Shown: positions 10,276 to 18,007 of the stretch, piece by piece
Layout of the letters: every line of letters starts with the position of its first letter
Numbering within the stretch: the stretch's first letter is position 1
DNA from: Pseudomonas sp.
Lineage (GTDB): Bacteria; Pseudomonadota; Gammaproteobacteria; Pseudomonadales; Pseudomonadaceae
Assembly: GCF_030684895.1 (NCBI RefSeq)
Contig: NZ_JAUXXP010000076.1
Span: 1-52,919 of the forward strand
Direction: 5' to 3'
Length of the DNA: 52,919 nt
Position numbers and translations under genes: made by a program
Notes under the pieces: model-generated
The model's database searches: none
Seen by the model: only the letters and a program-made list of their open reading frames with translations
Told to the model about the DNA's origin: nothing

Positions 10276-11142
10276 TTAATCCTCGGCCAGTTTGAACAGG
10301 TATTGGCCGTAGCCGGTTTTGCCGAAGGCTTTGGCCTGTTCCAGTAGTTGTTGGCGATCAATCCAGCCTTGCTGGTAGGCGATCTCTTCCAGGCAGGCAA
10401 CTTTCAGGCCTTGGCGGTGCTCGATGGTCTGCACGTATTGCGAGGCGTCGAGCAGGCTGTCGTGGGTGCCGGTGTCGAGCCAGGCAAAGCCACGGCCGAA
10501 ACGCTCTACACGCAGGTCACCGCGCACCAGGTAAGCGTTGTTGACGTCGGTGATTTCCAGCTCGCCGCGCGCCGAAGGTTTGACCGCCTTGGCGATTTCG
10601 ATCACGTCGTTGTCGTAGAAATACAGGCCGGTCACCGCATAGCTGGACTTCGGAACTGTAGGCTTCTCCTCAATGGCGATGGCCTTACCCTCAGTATCGA
10701 ACTCGATCACGCCAAAGCGCTGCGGGTCCTTGACCCAATAGCCGAACACCGTAGCCCCTGATGGCTCTGCGGCCGCGCGCAGAAGTTTCTCGGTGAAGTG
10801 CTGACCGTGAAAAATGTTATCGCCGAGGATCAAGCACACCGAATCCGCGCCAATAAAGTCTTCGCCAAGAATAAAGGCCTGGGCGAGACCGTCGGGTGAG
10901 GGTTGTTCGCTGTAGTCGAAGTGCACACCAAACTGGCTGCCATCACCGAGCATCTTGCGAAAATTCGGTAGATCCTGCGGGGTGGATATGATCAGGATTT
11001 CACGAATACCGGCGAGCATCAGCACCGAGATCGGGTAGTAGATCATCGGCTTGTCATAGATCGGCAGCAGCTGCTTGGACACGCCGAGGGTGATGGGGTG
11101 CAAGCGGCTACCGGAGCCACCGGCGAGAATGATGCCTTTCAT
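10276..11142 (-). CDS. rmlA: glucose-1-phosphate thymidylyltransferase RmlA
   Basis: First step of the pathway: dTTP + glucose-1-phosphate gives dTDP-glucose. The start at 11142 ([18 protein letters not shown]) is preceded by AAGGAG at a 7-base spacing; the frame is open further upstream, but that region overlaps rmlB. The product is 288 residues, as in other short RmlA enzymes. The nucleotide-binding loop [11 protein letters not shown], the [15 protein letters not shown] segment, LGDNIFHG and the sugar-binding EEKPTVPKS region are all present. It lies 11 bp after rmlB. Confidence 0.96.
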   Translation of the reverse strand: MKGIILAGGSGSRLHPITLGVSKQLLPIYDKPMIYYPISVLMLAGIREILIISTPQDLPNFRKMLGDGSQFGVHFDYSEQPSPDGLAQAFILGEDFIGADSVCLILGDNIFHGQHFTEKLLRAAAEPSGATVFGYWVKDPQRFGVIEFDTEGKAIAIEEKPTVPKSSYAVTGLYFYDNDVIEIAKAVKPSARGELEITDVNNAYLVRGDLRVERFGRGFAWLDTGTHDSLLDASQYVQTIEHRQGLKVACLEEIAYQQGWIDRQQLLEQAKAFGKTGYGQYLFKLAED

Positions 11143-11153
11143 TGTGCTGCTCC

Positions 11154-12206
11154 TTAAAGTGCGCCGAGGCGTTCGCGTTGGTAGCTGCCATCCTGCACGC
11201 GGCGGCACCAGTCGAGGTTGTCCAGGTACCAGAGCACGGTCTTGCGCAGGCCGCTGGTGAAGGTTTCGGCGGGTTTCCAGCCCAGTTCGCGCTCAATCTT
11301 GCTGGCATCGATGGCATAGCGTAGGTCATGGCCTGGGCGGTCAGTGACGAAACTGATCTGCTCTTTATATGAGCCGTTCTGGCGTGGCGCCAGCTCGTCC
11401 AATAGCCCGCAGATACTTTCCACCACATGCAAGTTCTTCTGCTCGTTGTGTCCGCCGATGTTGTAGGTCTCGCCGACCTTGCCTTCGCTTACCACCTTTA
11501 ATAGTGCGCGGGCATGGTCTTCCACATACAGCCAATCGCGCACCTGTTGGCCATTGCCGTAGACCGGTAGCGGCTTGCCATCCAGGGCGTTGAGGATCAC
11601 CAGCGGGATCAGCTTTTCCGGAAAGTGATAGGGGCCGTAATTGTTCGAGCAGTTGGTCAGCAGTACCGGCAAGCCGTAGGTGCGCTGCCAGGCGCGGACC
11701 AGGTGATCTGAGGCGGCCTTGCTCGCCGAGTAGGGCGAGCTGGGGGCATAGGGTGTGGTTTCTGTAAATAGATCGTCTACGCCATGCAGGTCGCCATACA
11801 CCTCGTCAGTGGAAATATGGTGAAAGCGAAACGCTGCCTTGCGCGCAGGGTCCAACTGCGACCAGTAGCTGCGAGTGGCCTCAAGCAGCGCATAGGTGCC
11901 GACAATATTGGTCTGGACAAACGCCGCTGGGCCGTCGATGGAGCGGTCGACGTGCGACTCAGCCGCCAAGTGCATGATCGCGTCCGGCTGAAATTCAGCC
12001 AGTGCCTGGCTGACCGCCGCGCTATCGGCAATATCCGCTTGCACAAAGCGATAGCCAGGATGATCGGCAACACTGGTCAACGACTCGAGATTGCCGGCAT
12101 AGGTCAGCTTGTCGAGGTTGAGCACCTGATGCTCGGTGTGATTCAGCAGATGACGAATCAGCGCCGAACCGATAAAGCCGGCGCCGCCGGTGATAAGGAT
12201 ATGCAC
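11154..12206 (-). CDS. rmlB: dTDP-glucose 4,6-dehydratase RmlB
   Basis: Second step of dTDP-rhamnose synthesis, an NAD-dependent dehydration. It is an extended short-chain dehydrogenase of 350 residues with the Rossmann motif GGAGFIGS at the N-terminus, the STDEVYGD active-site segment (Asp-Glu acid/base pair) and the Y-x3-K pair in [11 protein letters not shown]. The start codon is GTG at 12206, preceded by AGGAAGG; no ATG in this frame gives the complete Rossmann strand. It is the first gene of the operon, and the order rmlB-rmlA-rmlC-rmlD differs from the rmlBDAC order I recall for P. aeruginosa. Confidence 0.96.
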   Translation of the reverse strand: MHILITGGAGFIGSALIRHLLNHTEHQVLNLDKLTYAGNLESLTSVADHPGYRFVQADIADSAAVSQALAEFQPDAIMHLAAESHVDRSIDGPAAFVQTNIVGTYALLEATRSYWSQLDPARKAAFRFHHISTDEVYGDLHGVDDLFTETTPYAPSSPYSASKAASDHLVRAWQRTYGLPVLLTNCSNNYGPYHFPEKLIPLVILNALDGKPLPVYGNGQQVRDWLYVEDHARALLKVVSEGKVGETYNIGGHNEQKNLHVVESICGLLDELAPRQNGSYKEQISFVTDRPGHDLRYAIDASKIERELGWKPAETFTSGLRKTVLWYLDNLDWCRRVQDGSYQRERLGAL

Positions 12207-12298
12207 GGACCCACACCTTCCTGTTTATATGCTCGGTGAACATTGCTGGGCAGTGTTACAAGCCATGCAGAATGGGGCAAGTGCAGTATTCTTTGCAT

Positions 12299-12324
12299 AA
12301 AAAAGCCCCGCATCGCTGCGGGGC
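12299..12324 (-). terminator. terminator of tRNA-Thr
   Basis: The 8-bp stem GCCCCGCA/TGCGGGGC with a 4-base loop is followed on the minus strand by T residues (A run at 12299-12304 on the plus strand). It lies 11 bp past the tRNA 3' end and separates the tRNA from rmlB. Confidence 0.9.
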
Positions 12325-12334
12325 TTTCTTTATA

Positions 12335-12410
<76 letters not shown>

Positions 12411-12424
12411 CTTTGAGGGTCGCC

Positions 12425-12452
12425 ATTATATCCATTCATTTGGCTGAGTAAA
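12425..12452 (-). promoter_or_regulatory. sigma-70 promoter of tRNA-Thr
   Basis: On the minus strand TTTACT, a 16-base spacer and a perfect TATAAT (12425-12430) end 14 bp before the tRNA 5' end, the normal distance for a stable RNA gene. Confidence 0.7.
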
Positions 12453-12703
12453 GCCGTCTGAGCGTAGTTCTGTGCAGGCATTGTTATCAGTAGCAATATG
12501 CTTATGCACATATGCAGGGTATCTGGTACGAACGTGCGCGAGCTTTGTGCGCTGGTTCGCGGTATTGGCTAAGTGCATGTTTTTACAAGCTATATTTTCA
12601 GATTAAAAAATGCGCAGATTGGCGACATGCAGCTGGAACGGGCGTTTGCGCGGTTTGCTCAGATTCTGTCAACAGAGTTATCCACAGATGCTGTGGGAAA
12701 CTT
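12453..12703. other. intergenic region without a gene
   Basis: Between the tRNA-Thr promoter and the methyltransferase stop there is an AT-richer stretch with no credible reading frame. It holds one perfect DnaA-box sequence, TTATCCACA (12678-12686), as an isolated copy. Confidence 0.5.
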
Positions 12704-13933
12704 TCATGGGTGTTCTGCCAGTAGCAGCAGGTTTCGCGGGCTCTGTTGGTAGCTGCAGAAGGTGCCAAGGCGCACGTTGTAGCCTTGCTCTTGCAGAAAC
12801 AGGCCTCGGTCGAGCAGCAGCCAGAGCTCCAGTGGGCGGCGGAACAGGTTGCGCAGCAGTTCCAGGTTGCGCACCTCGGCGAGGCGTTGCCAGCCATTGT
12901 GTTCAAGCAGCTGCCAATTTTGTGCGGTGGGTGTAGGCAGTTGTTTGAGTGCCGCGAGGTCTTGGCAGTAATCGGTAAAGGGCTTGTCCAGCCAGGCCGG
13001 CGGCAGGGATGGCGTTGGTAAGTATTCGTCGACGCCACGCAACTGGCGTTGCAGCAGGTCGAAGGCCAAGCGGCGGGCCATGGATTGGTCGCGCTGGCGG
13101 CGTACCCGTGCGCCAGCGGTGACGGTTTCGCTCAGCGGCAGGCTGAGGTCGTCGATGGCCAGTTGCAGTGTTGAGGCCTGAGCGCTTGCTGACAGCGGTC
13201 GATAGGTCGCTGTACTGATGCGGTTGTAGCAGCAGGGCGCTACGGCCAGTTGCTGGCAGCCGGCCTGGCTGGCCAGTTGCAGCAGGCGCGTATGCAGCTC
13301 GCCGCAGGCATGCAGCGCCACGGGCGTGTGTTGCGCCTGCAGTTGCTTCGCTGCGTCGGCGGCCAGCACATCCTGCTCAATATGTTGGGCGGCGATGCCG
13401 AGTTTATGGCTGAGTTGTTGACCGCTGCTCACCAGTTGCGGGTTGTATTCCAGGCAGGTCAGGTTGCCGCCGCCATGTGCAAGCATCCGGCCGAGGTGGC
13501 CTTTGCCAGCGCACCAGTCCAGCCAGTGTTGCGGCGCATGGCTAAAGCTCAGGCTGCGGGCGAAGGCGTCGATTTGCTGCCACTTGCGCCCCGGTACATC
13601 GCTGCTAAAACGGGCGGGTAATACCTGTACGGGTGACTGTGGCAGTTCACCTATCTGGCTTAGGTCATGAGCCTGGGCGGCCAGTTGCGGGAAGGGTGCG
13701 GGTGCTTGCAGCAGGTGCGGCTGGTTATGCGCCGCTTCGGCATGCTCCAGACTTTGTGCCCTGAGCCAGGTTGCCAGCTGTGGGTGGTTGGCTTCCCAGG
13801 GCAATGCCGGGTAATGCACAAAGGGCCGTGGTCGCCATAGCGCCTGGTGCTCGATAAGGAAACTGTCGAGCGCCTGAAAACGCTGCAGCAAGGCAGCGTC
13901 TTGCAGAATCGGGGCGGGAGTGGTGGTAGGCAT
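12704..13933 (-). CDS. SAM-dependent methyltransferase (Methyltransf_32-like)
   Basis: A 409-residue protein with the SAM-binding motif I LDWCAGKGHLG (CAGKGHLG at 141-148), an acidic residue after strand 2 (LEYNPQ), and the motifs LHACGELH (207-214) and APCCYN (232-237). This combination marks the methyltransferase family PF13679, related to METTL25/RRNAD1; the substrate is not known to me. The ATG at 13933 was chosen because the more upstream ATG at 13969 lies at the base of a hairpin and at the permease stop. It follows the ABC permease gene by 36 bp on the same strand and may be co-transcribed, but nothing in it suggests a transport role. Confidence 0.8.
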   Translation of the reverse strand: MPTTTPAPILQDAALLQRFQALDSFLIEHQALWRPRPFVHYPALPWEANHPQLATWLRAQSLEHAEAAHNQPHLLQAPAPFPQLAAQAHDLSQIGELPQSPVQVLPARFSSDVPGRKWQQIDAFARSLSFSHAPQHWLDWCAGKGHLGRMLAHGGGNLTCLEYNPQLVSSGQQLSHKLGIAAQHIEQDVLAADAAKQLQAQHTPVALHACGELHTRLLQLASQAGCQQLAVAPCCYNRISTATYRPLSASAQASTLQLAIDDLSLPLSETVTAGARVRRQRDQSMARRLAFDLLQRQLRGVDEYLPTPSLPPAWLDKPFTDYCQDLAALKQLPTPTAQNWQLLEHNGWQRLAEVRNLELLRNLFRRPLELWLLLDRGLFLQEQGYNVRLGTFCSYQQSPRNLLLLAEHP

Positions 13934-13943
13934 GATGGGTTGT

Positions 13944-13967
13944 GCCTGAGGGCGCGAGCCCTCAGGC
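13944..13967 (-). terminator. hairpin after the ABC transporter operon
   Basis: A 10-bp perfect stem GCCTGAGGGC/GCCCTCAGGC with a 4-base loop sits between the permease stop and the methyltransferase start. No T tract follows, so it may attenuate rather than terminate. Confidence 0.5.
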
Positions 13968-13969
13968 AA

Positions 13970-14740
13970 TCAGCGGCCCTGGCAGGCGTCGACGCGCAGC
14001 CAGCGTTCCAGCAGCTTGAAGCCGCGTACCAGGAGGAAGGCGATCAGCAGGTAGAACATCCCCGCAGCAAAGAAGATCTCCACCGGCAGATAGGTGCGGG
14101 CGATGATGGTGCGGGCCATGCCGGTCAGTTCCAGCAGGGTCACGGTGCTGGCCAGGGCGCTGGCCTTGAGCATCAGGATCACTTCGTTGCTGTAAGCCGG
14201 CAGGCCGATACGCGCGGCGCGTGGCAGCACGATATAGATCATGGTCTTGGCCCGTGACATACCTAGGGCGCGAGCGGCTTCGATCTCACCCGGCGGCACG
14301 GCCTGAATCGCGCCGCGCAGAATCTCGGCGATATAGGCAGCGGTGTGCAGGGTCATGGTCAGCACCGCGCACCAGTACGGGGAGCGCAGATAGGGCCAGA
14401 GCGGGCCTTCACGCACCGCATCGAACTGCGCCAGGCCGTAATAGACCAGGAACAGCTGCACCAGCAGTGGTGTGCCACGGAAAAAGAAGATGTAGCCGTA
14501 GGGCAGGGCGCGCACATACCAGTGCCGCGAGGCGCGGGCGATACCCATGGGCAGGGCGAGAATAAGCCCGGCGAGAACCGCGATGGCCACCAGCTCCAGG
14601 GTCAGCAGGGCGCCTTCCGACAGGCGCGGCAGCCACTTGATAATCACGTCCCAGTTAAGCGCAGTAAGGCCGCCCCAGAGCGCATAGGCAATCAGCGCAA
14701 CGGCAGCCGACCAGGCGGCTATTTCAGAGATTTTTCTCAT
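13970..14740 (-). CDS. ABC transporter permease, HisM-like (basic amino acids)
   Basis: One of two inner-membrane permeases of a polar amino-acid ABC importer. The start at 14740 (MRKISEIAAWSAAVALIAY) overlaps the stop of the other permease by four bases. The product is 256 residues with about five membrane segments, the family N-terminal signature LSEGALLTLELVAIAVLAG, and the EAA loop EIEAARALGMSRAKTMIYIV that docks on the ATPase. LYFRGTPLLV-type residues (FFFRGTPLLVQLFLVYYG) are typical of HisM/ArtM-like permeases. Specificity is inferred from the binding protein. Confidence 0.9.
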   Translation of the reverse strand: MRKISEIAAWSAAVALIAYALWGGLTALNWDVIIKWLPRLSEGALLTLELVAIAVLAGLILALPMGIARASRHWYVRALPYGYIFFFRGTPLLVQLFLVYYGLAQFDAVREGPLWPYLRSPYWCAVLTMTLHTAAYIAEILRGAIQAVPPGEIEAARALGMSRAKTMIYIVLPRAARIGLPAYSNEVILMLKASALASTVTLLELTGMARTIIARTYLPVEIFFAAGMFYLLIAFLLVRGFKLLERWLRVDACQGR

Positions 14741-15432
14741 GACGCGCTCCTGACAAAGCCACGGCTGGAGCGTTTTTCCAGGAAGTGCATGCCGATCATC
14801 GCCAGCACCGTCAGGCCCAGGTAGATAAAGGCCGCCACCATATAAAAGGTGAAGGGCTCCTTGCTGGCGGTCACGGCGATTTGCGAGCGGCGCATGATTT
14901 CTTCCAGGCCGATCACCGACACCAGCGCGGTGTCCTTCATCAGAATCATAAACAGGTTGCCCAGGCCGGGCAGGGCGATGCGCCACATCTGCGGCAGGAT
15001 CAGTCGCCAGAAAATCCGTGGCTTGGACATGCCCAAAGCCTGACCGGCTTCGCGGTGGCCCTTGGGGATGGCCAGGATCGCGCCGCGAAACACCTCGGTG
15101 GCGTACGCGCCGAAGCAGATGCCGAGGGCGATGGTGCCGGCGGCGAAGGCGTTCAGCTCAAGGCTTTCGATGCCGAGCAGGTCCGCCAGGTAGCGCATCA
15201 GCTGCACGGTGCCGAAATAGATCAGCAATACCCAGAGCAGCTCGGGAATCCCGCGCACGATGGTCGAATACGTACCGCCAAGCCATTGCAGCGGCTTGTA
15301 CGGGGAAGTCTTGGCGAGGGCGCCGAGCAAGCCGAGCACCAGACCCAGGCACAGCGCGCTAAGCGCCAGCTTGATGGTCATCAGGGTGCCAGCAGCCAGG
15401 GCCGGGCCGAATCCGTAGAGATCGAAATTCAT
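14737..15432 (-). CDS. ABC transporter permease, HisQ-like (basic amino acids)
   Basis: The partner permease, 231 residues, starting MNFDLYGFGPALAAGTLMTI. It has the HisQ-type segment YSTIVRGIPELLWVLLIYFG and the EAA loop HREAGQALGMSKPRIFWRL. It lies 50 bp after the binding-protein gene and overlaps the HisM-like gene. Both permeases would form the heterodimeric membrane channel. Confidence 0.9.
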   Translation of the reverse strand: MNFDLYGFGPALAAGTLMTIKLALSALCLGLVLGLLGALAKTSPYKPLQWLGGTYSTIVRGIPELLWVLLIYFGTVQLMRYLADLLGIESLELNAFAAGTIALGICFGAYATEVFRGAILAIPKGHREAGQALGMSKPRIFWRLILPQMWRIALPGLGNLFMILMKDTALVSVIGLEEIMRRSQIAVTASKEPFTFYMVAAFIYLGLTVLAMIGMHFLEKRSSRGFVRSAS

Positions 15433-15482
15433 AGGGGCTCAGAAGCCTGCGCCGCCCGGGCGGGCGACGCAGTGCCGGCAGC

Positions 15483-16235
15483 TTAGTAGATGCTGAAGGG
15501 GAAGTACTTGTCGTTGATTTTCTTGTAGGTACCGTCAGCCACGATCTCGGCCAGTGCGGCGTTCAGCTTGTCGCGCAGGGCGTCGCCCTTGCGTACGGCA
15601 ATGCCGATCTTATCGTTGTCGAAAACCGGGTCGCCCTTGAACTCGAAGCTCTTGCCGGCGTCGCTCTTCAGCCATTCCCAGTTAACGAAGGTGTCAGCCA
15701 GCACGCCATCGAGGCGGCCCGAAGACAGGTCGAGGTAGGCGTTTTCCTGGGTGTCGTACAGCTTGATATCGACCACGCCATTGAGGTTGTCTTCCAGCCA
15801 GGTGCCGGCGATGGTAGCGCGCTGGGCACCGATCACTTTGCCTTTCAGGCTGGCTTTATCCGTCTTGAAATCGCCGCCTTTCGGGGCGATGAACTGCAGC
15901 TTGTTGGTGTAGTAGGGCTCGGTGAAATCCACCGCAGCCTTGCGCTCTTCGGTGATCGACATGGAGGCGATCAGGAAGTCGAATTTCTTCGCATTGAGAG
16001 CCGGGATGATGCCGTCCCAGTCGGAGGTGACCACTTCGCACTCGGCCTGCATCTTGGCGCACAGGGCCTGGCCGATTTCCACGTCAAAACCGCCGACCTG
16101 ACCGCTGGCGTCAATCAGGTTGAAGGGCGGGTAAGCGCCTTCGGTACCCAGTTTCAACTTGTCCGCGGCGACGGCGCTGGTGCCGAAGGCCAGGGTGGCG
16201 GCCGCGGCCAGCAGGATCTTCTTATAGTTCTGCAT
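15483..16235 (-). CDS. periplasmic lysine/arginine/ornithine/histidine-type binding protein
   Basis: A 250-residue solute-binding protein (SBP_bac_3). The start at 16235 gives a signal peptide (MQNYKKILLAAAATLAFGTS, cut after AVA), with GGAG upstream. The mature protein starts DKLKLGTEGAYPPFNLID, has GFDVEIGQALCAKM with a second cysteine 7 residues later (likely a disulfide, as in HisJ/ArgT), and the ligand-loop motifs FLIASMSITEERKAAVDFTE and GAQRATIAGTW. This points to a HisJ/ArgT/AotJ-type cationic amino-acid binder; the exact ligand is not resolved. Confidence 0.9.
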   Translation of the reverse strand: MQNYKKILLAAAATLAFGTSAVAADKLKLGTEGAYPPFNLIDASGQVGGFDVEIGQALCAKMQAECEVVTSDWDGIIPALNAKKFDFLIASMSITEERKAAVDFTEPYYTNKLQFIAPKGGDFKTDKASLKGKVIGAQRATIAGTWLEDNLNGVVDIKLYDTQENAYLDLSSGRLDGVLADTFVNWEWLKSDAGKSFEFKGDPVFDNDKIGIAVRKGDALRDKLNAALAEIVADGTYKKINDKYFPFSIY

Positions 16236-16254
16236 GCGTAGTTGCTCCGTGTTT

Positions 16255-17028
16255 TCAGTGATTACTGGACATGAATTGTTTGCAGCGCGCCGAGTTCGGG
16301 TTGTCGAACACCTGCTCCGGAGAACCCTGCTCTTCAACCAGGCCCTGATGCAGAAACACCACCTCACTGGACACCTGACGGGCAAAGCCCATCTCATGGG
16401 TGACCAGCAGCATGGTGCGGCCTTCCTCGGCGAGTGCGCGGATCACATTAAGCACTTCTTGTACCATCTCCGGGTCGAGGGCCGAAGTGGGCTCATCGAA
16501 CAGGATGACTTTCGGCTGCATGGCCAGGGTGCGGGCAATCGCTGCGCGCTGTTGCTGGCCGCCAGAAAGCTGATTCGGATAAACGTGGCGCTTGTCGGCG
16601 ATACCGACCTTGGCCAGCAGCGCCTCGGCTACTTCGATAGCTTCGGCCTTGCTCTGCCCCAATACGCGGCGCGGCGCCTCGATAATGTTGTCGAGCACGC
16701 TCATGTGCGGCCACAGATTGAAATTCTGGAAGACGAAGCCGATTTCGCTGCGCAGGCGATTGATCTGGCGACTGTCGGCGGCGACCAGGTCACCATTCTT
16801 TGCGGCTTTGAGCTTGAGTTCTTCGCCCGCGAGGATGATCTGCCCCTTGTGAGGGTTTTCCAGCAGGTTGATGCAGCGCAGAAAGGTCGACTTGCCGGAG
16901 CCGGAAGAACCGAGGATGGAAATCACATCGCCGTCGCGAGCGGTGAGGGAGATGCCCTTGAGCACCTCAAGGTCGCCGTAGCGTTTGTGCAGGTCGCGTA
17001 TTTCCAGCGCGGGCGTGGCCTCAGCCAT
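16255..17028 (-). CDS. amino-acid ABC transporter ATP-binding protein, HisP-like
   Basis: The ATPase of the importer, 257 residues, starting MAEATPALEIRDLHKRYG (AGGAA ribosome site upstream). Walker A is GSSGSGKS (40-47), the Q loop is VFQNFNLWPHMSVLDN, the signature is LSGGQQQR (154-161), Walker B is VILFDEP (174-180) and the switch histidine lies in LLVTHEMGFA. It opens the operon ATPase - binding protein - HisQ - HisM. This gene order is the one I recall for PA5152-PA5155 of P. aeruginosa. Confidence 0.94.
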   Translation of the reverse strand: MAEATPALEIRDLHKRYGDLEVLKGISLTARDGDVISILGSSGSGKSTFLRCINLLENPHKGQIILAGEELKLKAAKNGDLVAADSRQINRLRSEIGFVFQNFNLWPHMSVLDNIIEAPRRVLGQSKAEAIEVAEALLAKVGIADKRHVYPNQLSGGQQQRAAIARTLAMQPKVILFDEPTSALDPEMVQEVLNVIRALAEEGRTMLLVTHEMGFARQVSSEVVFLHQGLVEEQGSPEQVFDNPNSARCKQFMSSNH

Positions 17029-17278
17029 GGGATGCTTTCCTCTTATTCGAATGCGCTCAGGCGTTGCGTGGCCTTCCTGGCGAGGCGTCAAGCTAGCATA
17101 GCGTTTCGCTGACCGCCAAGCCGTTTACCGGCCGTGCCGGGCTTGGCCGGTCACGGTGTCGCCTGGTTACAGCTGGCTGTCGCGCAGATGCAAAAAAATG
17201 GACGGGACACATGTTTAACGTCGCGCAGCGACGGCCCGAAGGGTGGCCGCCATGGATGGCAGGCCATATAAAAACGCC

Positions 17279-18007
17279 TCAACGCACATCATTCAGATAC
17301 AGCTCCACCATCTCATCCAAACGCGCCTTGATCGGCTGCCAATCCGGAATCAATTGATCGAGCAAGCGCCAGAAGGCTTCCGAGTGGTTGTGCTCGGCCA
17401 GGTGGCAAAGCTCGTGCAGCAATACATAGTCGATGCATTCGGGCGGTGCTTTGACCAGGTGCGGGTTGAGCGTCAGGGTGCCGGAGTGCGAACAACTGCC
17501 CCACTGCGTCTGCATGGTCAGCAAGCGCAGGGCAGGCTTCTGCGTCAGCCAGCGGGCCTGGGGTGTCAGACGTTCCAGGCGCTGATTGAACTGCTCGCGG
17601 GCACGGGCCTTGTACCAGGCGAATAACAGCTCGCGAACTTTTTCCGGCCTAGCCTGGCGAAGAGTGATGCACAGCATGCCGCGCAGTAGCTTGACCTGTT
17701 GCGGCGCACGGGCGTCTTCCTGGACTTTCAGCGGGTAGCGTTTGCCTAGGTAGAAGTGGGTTTCGCCGCTGATGTACTGGCGCGGGCGCACATGCAGCAG
17801 GCGCTCGCGGATCGGCTGCAGCTGCTCCCAGATCCAGCGGGCGCGCTTGTTGACCCCGGCGCTGATCTGTTCGGCGCTGGCGTCCTGTGGTGCGAGCACC
17901 AGCACCTGGCCATCGGGCTGCACCTTGATGGTCAGTTTGCGCGCCGGGCGTGGAACGTGCTGCACCTGATAGGCAATTGTCTCGCCGCCGTAATGCAGGC
18001 TGGCCAT
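17279..18007 (-). CDS. YgjP-type zinc metallopeptidase (DUF45/M48-like) coupled to hsdR
   Basis: A 242-residue protein with the zinc motif HELCHLAEHNHSEAFW (H198, E199, H202 and further histidines), characteristic of the YgjP/DUF45 family of minimal metallopeptidases. The segment WGSCSHSGTLTLNPHLV is also family-typical. Its ATG overlaps the hsdR stop by one base (TGATG), so it is translated by coupling to the restriction subunit. Genes of this family are often found beside type I restriction genes, but I know of no settled role; regulation of HsdR by proteolysis is a hypothesis only. Nothing suggests a signal peptide or membrane anchor, so it is likely cytoplasmic. Confidence 0.85.
   Translation of the reverse strand: MASLHYGGETIAYQVQHVPRPARKLTIKVQPDGQVLVLAPQDASAEQISAGVNKRARWIWEQLQPIRERLLHVRPRQYISGETHFYLGKRYPLKVQEDARAPQQVKLLRGMLCITLRQARPEKVRELLFAWYKARAREQFNQRLERLTPQARWLTQKPALRLLTMQTQWGSCSHSGTLTLNPHLVKAPPECIDYVLLHELCHLAEHNHSEAFWRLLDQLIPDWQPIKARLDEMVELYLNDVR

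Noticed and set aside
12678..12686. A perfect DnaA box (TTATCCACA) as a hint of a replication origin
   Set aside because: It is a single copy with no cluster of boxes, no AT-rich unwinding region and no dnaA, rpmH or gidA nearby.
15030..15200. Short open frames inside the ABC permease genes
   Set aside because: They overlap conserved permease sequence in other frames and show no independent signals.
17029..17278. A copy of the tRNA-Phe 3' end as the far att site of an integrated element
   Set aside because: No match to the tRNA 3' half was seen in this interval and there is no integrase in the island.
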